DNA of 64,000 bases from Costus lasius (GCA_027563935.2 CM050450.1:30863439-30927438); one strand, 5' to 3'; shown: positions 26,264 through 37,013, counted from the first letter of the stretch. The notes: generated by a model from the sequence alone, not told the origin. Numbers and translations are program-made.

Positions 26264-29200
26264 TGTAAGATCCAAGGATCTTAAGTTCTGGTAAGCATTA
26301 TTTTCTATGATAAATTATGATAAATTATTGATGTAAATAAAATTATTGACTGAGTTATTATTCCTGAGTATTGATTGTTAATTTATGATAAATTAACTAG
26401 AGATTTTGTTGTTAATTAACTGATTTATTGATTGTTAATTTGTAATTAATGGATTTGAGTTTATTTGGTTGTTAATTTATTGTAAATTAATTAGAGATTT
26501 TTGATTTGATTATTGGCTGTTAATTTATGATAAATTATTATTGGTTGTCCATGATAAATTAATTAGGATTTATGGGTTGTAAATTGTAAGTTAATTAATT
26601 AGACCTTATTGGTTAATTAAATCCTTATTGGATATTAATTAAGTCCTTATTGGATTTCGGTTAAGTGAATGGTTAATGGTTAAGTTAATTAAATTAATTG
26701 GTTAACTATGGGTTATTGGGTTTGAAAAATTCGAAATTATGAGTTAAATGGGTTAAACCCTATTGGAATTAATTGGTTAATGGGTTTAAAATTTAAAAAC
26801 CCAAAGTTTAAGTGGTAATATCGACTAGGGTGAGATTGTGGGCGTTTTTTTTTGGCTTGAGGAAATCTTGGGGCGGCTAGGGCAAAGAAGAAGGCGATTC
26901 TTGGAGTTGTTGAGGTGATTTTCTTCATCTTTTTCCCCTTGGCGATTTTTCCTTGAAGTGAAGAAATTTCCTTGGTGTTTGGTGGTGACATCAAAGGCTT
27001 TGAACGATTTCTTTTGTGGAAAATTTTCGGTTTAAGAGGTGAGTGGATTTTCTCTTCCACTTAATCCATGTATGCTTGAGATTATTGCTTAGAAACATGG
27101 CATGAACCCTTAATTTCAATTTTTGTACATGTTTCTATGTTTTCCCTAAAATTTCGAAAACCCTAGATTGTATGAGAATTAGGGCTTTTCATTTTTAAGG
27201 CTTCTAATCATCAATTAGACCTTGTTTAAGCATGTATGTAGCTTTAGTTTTTCAATTGCATGAAGTTTAGGGCTTGAATGAGAATTTCGACCCTTCTTCA
27301 TGAAGTTACGCCCAAATGCATGGGTAAAATTTGGGGAAAACTTGATATTCATGAAATTAGGTATATGAGGACTCTACTGTAATTTTTTGAGAATTTTTAG
27401 AAATAAAAGTTTCTGTTGACTGACATTGACCTAGGGGTAATTCGGTAAATTTTCTAGTTAAAATTGGGGAAAACTTGAAATTTCGAATCTAGGGATCATG
27501 AGGGATGTAATGAATATTTTTACGAAATTTTTGGATAACTTTTCCTGCATGACTTAAACTTTGAACTAGGGGTATTTCTGTCTTTTGTTATCAGAACTAG
27601 TAGAAAACTATGAAGTTGTGATATTCTACATTTATGTTAATTGTGAACGAAATTTGGTGAATTTTCTGTATTATTATGTATTTTTAATTGAGTGGTGTAT
27701 GTAGAAAGTAATGACATGAAATATTGATAGAGAACATTGGTTGATAACTTAGCAAAATTACACTGAACTGACCAGCCTGAAATTTAAGGACTACACTATG
27801 TTATGTGATTTTTTAAATATTGTGATTTGTGATTTTTGGCATGTTAAGTGATCTTTGAATATGTGAATATTATGTGGTTATGTGAAATTCGAAAATTATG
27901 TGGTTATGAGGTTCGAATATTAAGTGTTGTGATTATGTGATGGTTAGGACTAAGGCTAGGTGTAACTATGAACTCAAGGGGATAGCCCTGTTGTGTGATA
28001 TGTTAAGGGTTTGAATTTCAGCCCTGTATTGTGATATGTGTGGGGGTTGATGTTCAGCCTGCCTATTATGATTATTGTGATGGGGGTTGAAGTTCAGCCT
28101 GCCCGATGTGATTTTTGTGATGGCTATCCTAGAGTCAAGTTGACACTTAGGAGTCCACCTTTGTGAAATATGTCCACCTATGTGAAATTATGAAATGAGA
28201 TATGTGTGTTGTCCAGTAGTAACCTTTTGGGAGAACGGGTTTTGACCCAAAGTGCCATGTCTTGGTCAGACAGGGGCCACCTCTTGATGTCATTACTCTT
28301 TTATGTGTTGGGAATGATATAAGACCCAAAGTGCCATGTCTTGGTCAGACAGGGGCCACCTCTTGATGTCATCATTCTCGTTTTATGTTATGGCGGGATA
28401 GACCAGCGTGCCACGTCGTGACCTGACGGGGGCCACCTCCTGATTCTATTCTCGTTTTATGTTATGGCGGGATAGACCAGCGTGCCACGTCGTGACCTGA
28501 CGGGGGCCACCTCCTGATTCTATTCTCGTTTTATGTTATGGCGTGATAGACCAGCGTGCCACGTCGTGACCTGACGGGGGCCACCTCCTGATTCTATTCA
28601 CTGTCCATGTTTATGTGTTGCACGAGATTTTGCAGCTCCCAGTGCTTTGGCCAAGCCGGGTTAGACCATATTGGTCACTTATGATATGCTGGACAACTAG
28701 GTAAAAAAATGTGTTGGTGTGTTTAGTTGGTTTAGAATATGTGTGTTTAGTTGGTTTAGAGTATAACTCTAGAACCTGAGTTTGTTTAGAACCTGAGTTG
28801 ATTATGTTAGTGTGTACATCTGACTGTTTATGTGACTTCTGTATATTTAATCTGGTGATATGTTGACATTATGTTCCTGTTAAAGATTTTTAAAACAATC
28901 TGCCTATATTTTTGAGTGTATGTTATGGATGGTCAATTAGACTATCCACTCACTGGGCTGTGTAGCTCACCCCTCACTATTTTCAGGTATAGAGCAGGAG
29001 CGCAGTTAGCATGATATTGATGTTGTGATTTATGCTTATGATGTCGGTTGTGGCCCCATGTTTATGCTTAATTAATTTGAGGCTGGCTGTGGCCGAATAT
29101 GAATTTTATGATTTATGTGAACCATGTGACGTGAACCATGTGAACTATGAAAAATTGTGTTGCCAGACTGTGGCAGTTAAATGATGTTGATTCTTGTGTC

Positions 29201-29536
29201 ACCGCGGGCTTCAGCCTGGTTTCGGTGTTTGGTATTAGTTTATAAAATCGATTTTGTGGATTTGTTTTGAAATTGGAGTTGATGTGTATTTTTGCAATCG
29301 GTTTTGATACAACTGTAACGTGCATATGTCTAGTGCACGTATTGCGTGGTGGCAGGTACCTTTATGAGATTTATGATTTGTGATTCGAAGATTTTATGTG
29401 TTTGGAGTTTTGAAAATTTTCAGATCGTGTTTTCTTGAACTCGGTTTTACCTAGCATTTGATCGATCTTATATGAAACATCCTATTCCCTTTGTGATTGT
29501 GTTCTTTGTTTGGGGTTAAGAATGTGGGATGTTACA
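26264..29536 (+). repeat. G2 3' LTR
   Basis: This is the 3,273 bp partner of 18655-21927, offset by exactly 7,609 bases throughout the places I compared, with no base difference seen. It includes the 74-bp tandem array at 28375-28596. TSD ACTAC follows at 29537-29541. Confidence 0.95.
28375..28596 (+). repeat. Three 74-bp tandem repeats in G2 3' LTR
   Basis: This is the same three-unit array as at 20766-20987, with identical unit number and order, including the single GGCGTGATAG variant in the third unit. Confidence 0.9.
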
Positions 29537-29807
29537 ACTACCCCCATCTATCACTACTTTGCACATGTTTCCATTGCATTTTGTGTAAGTATGGAAGATA
29601 CTAGTTCTTCGCCAATCATTAGTGGGTGAGGGTTTGATTAAGGTACACCTAACAACTCCTAAGTTATTTTGGGTAGGTTCCTCACTGCTATCATATTCAT
29701 GATCTTCTAGGATTTGGCAGCTAAAATCAGGGTCATTAATATCTTCAAGTCTAGGGGTTTGGGTTTCCTCACCTAAGTACAAGACCCTTTTAGGACAGTC
29801 TTTCATA
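29537..29807 (-). pseudogene. G1 gypsy gag end and protease start
   Basis: This is the minus-strand block of G1 between C1 and G2. From 29807 down it begins inside a CCHC zinc knuckle (HMKDCPKR), passes an acidic linker, and reaches the retropepsin active site CKVVIDGGS just before the G2 insertion. The protease continues at 18654. The upstream gag and 5' LTR of G1 are not in the window; they were separated by C1. The left boundary is the G2 TSD, and the right boundary is the C1 LTR start. Confidence 0.85.
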
Positions 29808-30131
29808 TGTTGGTGTATACGCCCAGCAGACCAATGTATGGACATGGTCAGGCATTGTTTGAATGTACTTTGATAGAACTATTATTCTTTATAGAGGCAT
29901 GGTCGTTATTATGCAGACTTCTGTACCTGCGTTGATGTATTGAGTTGCATATATAATGTCCCATCAGTCTGGATTGGATCCATTCTCATAAGCTATCCCC
30001 AGACGAGGTACCATAGCAGATATGGGACAGCTTTGGTACATGTAAGACTGGTGTATGGGCTGGTTAGGTGCGGGGCATAGTAACGCAGACATACAGGTGC
30101 ATTGGATGCACTGGAGTGATCCACCGTGAGG

Positions 30132-30158
30132 ATTGACTTGTCTAGTCAACAAGTCAAT
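30132..30158 (+). promoter_or_regulatory. Perfect 9-bp stem-loop in family 1 LTR
   Basis: ATTGACTTG and CAAGTCAAT flank a 9-base loop. The left-edge LTR keeps the same hairpin at 352-378. Family 2 LTRs carry a hairpin of different sequence at the matching place (34121-34155 in C2). The function is unknown. Confidence 0.55.
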
Positions 30159-30567
30159 CTCACATGCAAGAGGTTTGCATTGATCCTTAGACTTGAGGTA
30201 TTCATGTCTAGATTTGATGATGGATATGCTTTGATGCAGTCTTACATCTCTCCGTAATTGGGGGACCAAAACGACTGTCATTGGGCATGTCATAAGTCAC
30301 GTAGAGACATGGATGACCAATAGTAGGATTTGCCCCTTCCTTCAGAGGAATCATGATATCCACTTTGGGGCACCCCACCTTATTGGTGAATGACAGGAAT
30401 GTGTGGCCACACTAGTTGAGTCATGACCAATGCATTGGATTTATAAACTTGAGACTAATCCAATGGCAGGATATCAGTTTAGGCAAAGGGATCTATAATG
30501 CATGGGAATCCTCGTTGCTTGTTAGGAGTTGTTGCCATAATGACTTAAGTCCTATGACATGGGTAGT

Positions 30568-30615
30568 AGTGATGTGTTGCTAGATACCCCTCACTACTTA
30601 TGATGTTTACATCAT
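30568..30615 (+). promoter_or_regulatory. 28-nt conserved LTR block plus hairpin (family 1 copy)
   Basis: Bases 30568-30595 (beginning AGTGATGTGTTGC, ending CCCCTCACT) are identical to 34585-34612 of C2, although the surrounding LTRs are strongly diverged. A perfect hairpin, ATGATG-TTTA-CATCAT, follows at 30600-30615, matching in position the GATAAC hairpin of family 2. Confidence 0.7.
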
Positions 30616-32047
30616 TGCCATCGTCATATGGATCCTACAGGGTCACACGCAATAGACTCTTGACGTTGCTTTAATCAGAAGCCTTATGATCAAGTTATTG
30701 GATAACTTGGATCGATTTGGAAGATTTCATCAGCGCCAATGGGCCTGATGAGTTGGAAGAAAGTTATTGGAGCCAAACTTCTTTTTTTGGCAGGTTGACC
30801 CGAAATTGACCTAGATTGGTCAAATTTGGATTAGGGTTGCATTGGATTGGATCCAATGGCTTAATCAACCCATGCCATGAAGTTTGTGCTAGCTCATTAT
30901 CCAATGAGGCCCAATAATAAGTTGTCATGAAGAGGGAATTGGCTTAAAAGGGTATAATGGGGAGAAACCCAACCCCATTGGCACCTAGGGGCATAATGGG
31001 GTGTGGGGGGCATAAATTGCTTCCTTTGGAAGGAAGTGGCGCCTCCCCCTTCATCCATTAATGGTATCTTGCCTCTATGGCAAGTGTTGGGGCTGATATG
31101 GCTTGAGGACTCTTTTGGAAAGAGCTTGGGCGCATATGAGAAGTAGGGAGAGGTTTATGGTAAAGCCTTGGAGACTTTCCTTACCTCATAAACCCTACAT
31201 GCACCCAATGTCTTACCCTAGCCGAATTCCTCTTGCTTGTTATGCCTAGCCCCTTCTCCTTTGATGGTAAGAATGCCTCTAAGGCATGTCATGGGCTGAC
31301 GTATTGCTTGGGGCGCAAGACAAGGTCTTGGCGCATAAGGAAGGGTTGAATGGGTTTAAGGAAATGTCTTGGAGACTTTCCTTGTCATAAACCTTTTCAT
31401 CCTAGCCATACACTTGGCATGATCCTAGACCTTGCCCTAGCCACCTCTAGTCTTATTTATAGGACCCCTTTCACCCCCTCTTGGGTACAACTCCTTGAAG
31501 GCATGAGGACACATAGAGAGGCGTGAGCAAGGGCAAAGGGCGACAACTTGGTGGCGCAACATCTCTTCCTACTAGTGGTCGAAATTCTTCTCCTTCATCT
31601 CTTCTTGGCGTGACTTGGAGAAGGACTTGGTGGCGGCACTTCCTCTTCCTCTTCCTAAGGGCCGAAACTCTTCTTCTCCCTCTTCTCTTGGAGTGAAGAG
31701 GATAAGGAGTTGGCGGCATCTTTATTGCACCTAGCGCATGATCCTTGGAGGTGGCGCAAGTGAAGTGGAGGAACCCTAAGGCTTGATTCTCTTCCCGAGG
31801 CTAGCACCAAGCGTAGAAGGGAGCAACGTTGAGACGGTCGATGCGTGGATACTTGTAGAGGGCGAACACATGGGCGCCTTCAACATGGCTTCGACAACTA
31901 GACAAGCAAAAGAGGTACATCTCTAACACATCCTTGTGTCTTCTCTCTCGCCTGGATCCTTGGGATCGGAATATGTTTCGGGTGTAATGATTCTTCCGCT
32001 GCGTCTTGGGACTGCAAATTTTAAATTACACCCGGTATTCCCTAACA

Positions 32048-33549
32048 GTGGTATCAGAGGTACTTGCGAGAAACACAAGGAGTACGTTTGCTTGTGTGAA
32101 AAAATTTTGGAAAATTTTTCTTCTATCCATGCGCGTTTCACTTAGAAAGCATTTTTCATCCAATCTTCTCTTCTCAATTTTATGACCGAAATTTGATTGT
32201 GTTCATGATTGATTTAAGACCAAAGGCGCACGTAGGTTTTGTCAAGTAGGACGGGCATTGTGTCTTCGGACTGGCCGGGTCTCTTGGTCTGACAAAACTG
32301 CCAGTGATAGGGTCTATGAAATCATCATGGAACTTGATCTAAATTTTAGCATAAATTTGGTTAAGAGAGTGCTTTGGATGATGATGGCGCACAAGGGGCT
32401 AAAATTTGATTTCTCCTGTCTTTTTCAAATTTTACATGTGCCACTTGATTGGGTTGATATGGTCATAGCGAGTGCCCTCCTGTGTTGTGATGTGGAAGCA
32501 TGTTTCCACTTGTGATGAATGCTTGTAAAATCTCTTTCCACCTGCGTGTGGTTCTCTCCCTATCTTGATGTAAAGATTTTTCATCTTATTTTAGAATAGA
32601 TGTAGAATTAGAAGATAGGTTAAGGCTTAATCTTAACAACAAGGAGTCTTCTTCAACTGAAGTCAGTAGTGGCTCCAGCTTTGGAAGCGTGGTGATGGAC
32701 TTGCGGCTGAAGGAAGGACACTTGCTTTCGGCTTCTGGAATGGGCTGATTTGCTTCAGGGACTCGCAACCCTTGGATGCACAATAACATGTCACATGGCT
32801 CGTGACAAGTTATGTGTATGAAAAGGGCTATGACCATATCGACCAAACTAGGATGCCTGTGATGGTTTATTATTCTGTCCATAGCATGCCTGTGATGTTT
32901 TTCCTTTTGCTGCCATAACCATAGGAAAACTGCATGCTAGAAAAGAATAAAACAAACATGCAAAAACTCTCAATACAATATCAAGTCGATAGCCTTCTAA
33001 TGCGTAGCCCTCATCAAACTATCGATCGGTGGTGTTGTGAATTGTTTCCCACCCTCGTGGGACACACCCACTTATCTTTAGGAGGTGTGTGGTGACAATG
33101 ATTTCCCCAGTCCAGTTTTAACCTGGGCGTGCCTTCGCAAGGAAATTTGTTGGCCCTGGGCATAACGGTTAGGACCAGACTTGACTAGTTTTTCATATGT
33201 CACTGACATGATGAATTACTAGAGGCAGCTATTGAGAGGATAGGGTTCTGTGTTGTATCCAGCCCTCACTGGACACAGGGCGCCTAGTCTGTCTTAACTA
33301 AGAGGAGTTGTGCACGGCACAATTGGCTGGCATGCCTACCTAAGGAAGCATGAGACTCTCTGTGCATCCCAACTCACCCTCGTGAGTTGCGGAGACCTCA
33401 TGTGAAATTAGGATCCTACTCACTTATTTCCATGTTGAGTTTGAGAGTTCTCAACTTGTTTTGGAAGTAGTGGGAGCATAGCATTTAAATTTAAAGTCCT
33501 TGTTAAATACTTTATCATAGTACTTATTTTACTTATTTGCTTATTGTAG
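32048..33549 (+). other. C1 leader with primer site and three stem-loops
   Basis: TGGTATCAGAGG at 32049-32060 is a primer site for initiator-Met tRNA with one mismatch at its end. The leader contains stem-loops at 33047-33062 (TCCCAC-CCTC-GTGGGA), 33308-33322 (TTGTGC-ACG-GCACAA) and 33370-33389 (CAACTCAC-CCTC-GTGAGTTG). These lie in the same order as three stem-loops of family 2 leaders. No coding gene is recognised. Confidence 0.75.
33047..33389 (+). promoter_or_regulatory. C1 leader stem-loop cluster
   Basis: Three hairpins precede gag. The last is embedded in the conserved context CTCTGTGCATC..hairpin..CGGAGACC that also surrounds the family 2 hairpin at 36807-36822. Position just upstream of gag fits an RNA packaging or dimerisation element; that role is inferred. 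Confidence 0.55.
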
Positions 33550-33799
33550 ATGGCATCTCCTGATCTAAGATTGAAACTTTATAAAAATAAATTGGATGGG
33601 ACAAATTGGACAAATTGGTTCAAGATTTTGTCCAAGATACTCGAACAAGAAAATAAGGTGCATCTTCTTGAAAGACCTCCATCCCAGCCCAGTATGTATT
33701 TCACTACTGAGTGGGAGTGGAATGTCTATCTTGAACATTTTGACGATAACGAACAGTACACTGCTCTTGTCTTAGAGTACATGACCCCAGAGGTCAAGG
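33550..33799 (+). pseudogene. C1 gag N-terminal part, cut by C2
   Basis: The ATG at 33550 starts a copia gag N-terminus with LDGTNWTNWFKILSKIL, weakly similar to the N-terminus of C2 gag (FSDWFGHLKIVL). It is open to the C2 insertion at 33800; the following codons belong to the C2 LTR. The continuation is at 42605 (about 19 residues ending LIIHLKGLF, matching the IIANLKMLY region of C2). Confidence 0.8.
33795..33799. repeat. Target-site duplication CAAGG of C2 (pairs with 42600-42604)
   Basis: CAAGG flanks both ends of C2 and lies in the C1 gag frame. Confidence 0.92.
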
Positions 33800-33873
33800 T
33801 GTTGGGGTATGCCCTTAAGGCTAATGTTTGAGGCCTTTGGGATTGTAATAGTATCATGTAATAAACTCTTGTG

Positions 33874-33881
33874 TTTATAAA
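33874..33881 (+). promoter_or_regulatory. Candidate TATA box in C2 LTR
   Basis: TTTATAAA is followed by GGCATGGTTATT. The same place in the family 1 LTR reads TTTATAG and then AGGCATGGTCGTTATT (29888 onward). Conservation about 75-90 bases into both LTRs suggests a short U3. The alternative TTTATAT near 34571 cannot be excluded. Confidence 0.45.
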
Positions 33882-34584
33882 GGCATGGTTATTGTTCAGG
33901 TTGTTACCTTGTCTGCTGTAATAAGTGTACTTCTGAATAATGTCTCAAAGCTGTTCAGCTAGGCTGACATGCATATGTCCTTAGTCGATATATCTTGGTG
34001 AACATGAGACAGCCTTGATATGATTGAGACTAATATGTGTGCTAATCTTATAGGATGCTTCGAGCATGGAATAAGATGTAGACTCATGGGTACATTGGAT
34101 GTACTGGACAGACCCTACTAGGATATTCAATTGCTTGTCACAATATGAATGATCCTTGTTTGCACTAAGTGGCACATGTCCTTTGACTTGAGATCACTTG
34201 TGTTACTAAATGATGATTGTCATTGTTTTGAGGTAGTTCAATATCATTTGAAACATAATGATTATAAACTATCTTGGATAATGATCATGAGTCAGGTTAG
34301 AACACTAGTGATAGATAAAGGATTGCCGTCTCCTTGTTCAAGGAGTGTGATGTTCTAAAGGGCCCCCCTGTATGAGATGGTTGAGATAGTGTATGGCCAT
34401 ACCCAGGTGACTATGTTCATCTGATCTAATCATGCTCATCATATTGGAGTTACAAGCTTGACACGCTTGTCCAATGAGAACATCCAGTGGCAAAGGACAC
34501 ATGCATGCCTTGTGAAGTTGCATTCACACTTGTGCTGTGTTTTGGGTGTAGTCTTGGAAGACTCTTTCCTTTATATCGGGAGAC

Positions 34585-34634
34585 AGTGATGTGTTGCTAG
34601 ATACCCCTCACTGATCGTGATAACGTGAGTTGTC
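34585..34634 (+). promoter_or_regulatory. 28-nt conserved LTR block plus covarying hairpin (family 2 copy)
   Basis: The block 34585-34612 is identical to 30568-30595 in family 1. The hairpin 34619-34634 pairs GATAAC with GTTGTC (one G-U). In R1 and R2 the stem is GATAAC/GTTATC, and in C3 (45268-45283) it is GATAAT/ATTATC, a compensatory change. Confidence 0.7.
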
Positions 34635-35480
34635 GTTACCGACATTTAAAGGAAACCCTCAGGGTCGCACAATTTGATGATATGGCTTACTTGAGTCAGA
34701 TCGTGTGGACTGAATCGTTTGGGTTCAGTTTAAAGGGATTTTATCTCTGATTGTAAGTGAGATCTGGTCTGATCATGTTTGATTGATTAGGGCTTGAGAT
34801 CGGTAAGCTTCGATCGAGAGAGATGATGCTAGATCGGTGAGATCAGGAGCATCAAGAATTGAACGGTTAGATTTTGAACCTTTAGGGTTTAATCTAGACC
34901 ATATGGCTTGGGTTAATTGGTCTTGGACCAAACCGAATAGAACCGGCTCATGATTGAGCGCATGGTTCATGGGAGATGAGTTAAGCGTTTGGTTCACTCA
35001 AGAGTGAACGCATGAGCTTTAACACCTTTCCATTTTTGGAATCGGTTTCGAAGTGGAAATGGTGTAACGCCTCCACATTAGTGTGGGAGGTTACTCTCTT
35101 GCCGAATTCTCTCGTGTGAAGGTTTCTCCAATTTTCGGTGGAGAGGACTTGACGAAAGCTACGAGAGGAAGTCTCGCCAAGCACAACCTAGAAGTTCCCT
35201 TCCTTTCCATTTCGATCAAGGACATCTTGGAGATCCTTGCTAGCACAAGGAGCATCCAAGGAGCAAGTCATCACTCATTTTGTGTTCGACAATTTGGAGG
35301 AGACCTATCTTGATCTCTCGCTTCCAAGTCGCCATCCTCTTCATGGCTTTGGTATGATTTCTCATAGCCTTAAGTTGATCATATGGTTATCATATGCGAT
35401 CTTCTAGAAACCCTCTTTCCGCCATGCTTGCTAGATGCGCATGATTAGGGTTTCACCCCCTTATATTAGGGACCCTTTCA

Positions 35481-37013
35481 ATTGGTATCAGAGCTAGGCT
35501 TTCGATATGATCTATATGATTGCTATCTTCTAGGTCCGATCCAGAGAGTCTGATCAGACCATCTGACAGCCTAGATGGGTTGACCAGATAGCACCTGTGC
35601 GCAAGCACAAGGTGGCTATAGGTCGACTGCATCCAGGGCGTGTAGCGAGGTCTGGTTGAGACGACTACTGAACACACATGAGTTAGGCCCGGGGTCACAC
35701 CCGCTTGCCGAAACTCATGAGGGTGGTTCAGCCCTTTCTACATGCATGGTTGACCATTAGGTCAACTCAAGTCAGTTAGGACTTGGTGCATGCAAGGGCA
35801 GAGGATCTGACTAGATGGATGAGTGGATCCCTATCAATGGACCATTGTAAGGTTGTAGGGCACATAAGGAAATTAAAATTGATACCATGGGGTTTTTCAA
35901 AATTTAATTTCATGGATGGATCACATGTTGATTTGATACCATATGCTTGTTTATTTAATCTTATGTGGGTTGCCCTAATGAGTGCTGTGCTGGGGCCTGC
36001 GTGCCTGGTTAATTATAAGTTAATATTATTTTGTGATCTGCGAGTCACATTTGTAATTAATTTATTGTATATTTGACCTGCGAGTCAAACTTGTCTAGAT
36101 AGATCAAAATGTATTTTGATTAGACAAAAGCACAAAGGCACACATCCAAGAGGGGCATTCAGCTGGTGGCGCACCTGAGGTGCTCTTGGCGCTAGGGCCC
36201 TGGGTTGGACCAGATGAGATGCAAAAGTCCCAAGAAGAACAAGTGAAGACTTAAGTATCTTAAGGTCTTACTTAGGCTTTGGGCTTTTACCACATAAGAT
36301 CATGCTTTCTATTTATTGTTGATATAATTAGAATTGCATGTGTTTATCTTCTGCTATAGCCATAGGATTTGCCTGATAGTAAGAAGATAAAAGACCGTTA
36401 AAATCCAACGCTAAAATATCAAGCGCGTAATGCCTTCTGACGCGAAACCTCACTGTTCTGACTATCGTTGGAGCCGTGTTGTACCCACTCAGTGGGCACG
36501 TCCATCTATCTTCAGACGGTGTGTGATTTCACCTGCGTGTTACAGAGAAGGGATTTATCGCTTCTCGTTGCTCAGCATAGCACGTGGTGGTCCAGGGAGT
36601 AGGTCAGGTCAGCTTGACCATGTAGGCTACATATGTGGCGCATATGGTAGCACATGGAGGCAGCCATCTGTGGGGTCAGAGATTGTGTTGTACCAACTCA
36701 GTTGGCACAGTCTGCTGGATTGCCCAGATGAAGGGGAATCACACGGGTTGGTGATTGGCAGGGACTGCCTACCAGAGATTAGTGCTTGTACTCTCTGTGC
36801 ATCTTATCTCGCCTGAGCGGGACGCGGAGACCAAGTATGAAATCTGGATCCCATCTCACTAAAAGAGTGTTACTCTTTCGGACTGTTTACTGGATTTTTC
36901 AGTCAGACAAAATAGTGAGAAAAGAATCTTTCTTAAGTCCTGGATTGATTCTAAACATTGATACTGACCTTGCTGTTCTTGCATTGTTGTAGATACCTGC
37001 AGCAACGAACACC
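35481..37013 (+). other. C2 leader (short form) with primer site
   Basis: TGGTATCAGAGC at 35483-35494 is the initiator-Met tRNA primer site. This leader is about 290 bases shorter than those of C3 and R2. It lacks about 230 bases just after the primer site and about 57 bases holding the tRNA-like module. It keeps the three stem-loops at 36484-36496, 36693-36705 and 36807-36822. A 128-codon open stretch (36430-36816) overlaps the stem-loops and is discussed under rejected items. Confidence 0.85.
36484..36822 (+). promoter_or_regulatory. C2 leader stem-loop cluster
   Basis: CCCAC-TCA-GTGGG (36484-36496) and CCAAC-TCA-GTTGG (36693-36705) share flanks (GTTGTA before, CAC after). They differ by a compensating base-pair change, which suggests an old duplication under structural constraint. 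The third hairpin, TCTCGC-CTGA-GCGGGA (36807-36822), lies between CTCTGTGCATC and CGGAGACC. Equivalent hairpins are at 47435-47447, 47644-47656 and 47758-47773 in C3, and in minus sense at 12392-12404, 12184-12196 and 12067-12082 in R2 and 60872-60884, 60664-60676 and 60547-60562 in R3. Confidence 0.6.

Larger units (their letters stand above)
18655..29536 (+). mobile_element. G2: young gypsy chromovirus with 3.27 kb LTRs
   Basis: G2 is a complete 10,882 bp element on the plus strand with equal-length LTRs (18655-21927, 26264-29536), primer site, gag, pol, polypurine tract and perfect TSD. The C-terminal chromodomain-like tail and the very long LTRs fit the Tekay/Del group of plant chromoviruses (inference from family knowledge). 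I could find no difference between the LTRs by eye. Despite its apparent youth it is coding-defective: a frameshift in the protease region and loss of about 150 RT residues. Confidence 0.95.
29808..32047 (+). repeat. C1 5' LTR (copia family 1)
   Basis: This 2,240 bp LTR starts TGTTGGTGTATACGCCC and ends CCCTAACA before the primer site. Landmarks are a TATA-like TTTATAG at 29888-29894, a palindrome at 30132-30158, the 28-nt block shared with family 2 LTRs at 30568-30595, its companion hairpin at 30600-30615, and a second TATA-like stretch near 31455. Open stretches inside it have no recognisable product. Confidence 0.88.
33800..35480 (+). repeat. C2 5' LTR (copia family 2)
   Basis: This 1,681 bp LTR runs from TGTTGGGGTATGCCC to GGGACCCTTTCA. 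A TATA-like TTTATAAA is at 33874-33881, a bulged hairpin at 34121-34155, a second TATA-like stretch at about 34570-34576, and the 28-nt block with its hairpin at 34585-34634. Confidence 0.95.

Noticed and set aside
31471..31719. 82-codon minus-strand basic open stretch in the C1 5' LTR
   Set aside because: It lies inside an LTR, is antisense to the element, and has low-complexity Arg/Pro content without a recognisable domain.
33790..33831. C1 gag frame ending VLGYALKANV, also seen at the end of the G1 frame near 18104
   Set aside because: These residues come from reading into the start of a family 2 LTR and mark insertion junctions, not a shared protein domain.
36430..36816. 128-codon open stretch in the C2 leader, with similar stretches in C3 (to 47767), R2 (12240-12458) and R3 (60720-60998)
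   Set aside because: The copies are similar because the DNA is similar. R2 and R3 are truncated by indels, no family is recognised, and the stretch overlaps the leader stem-loops, which explain conservation better.
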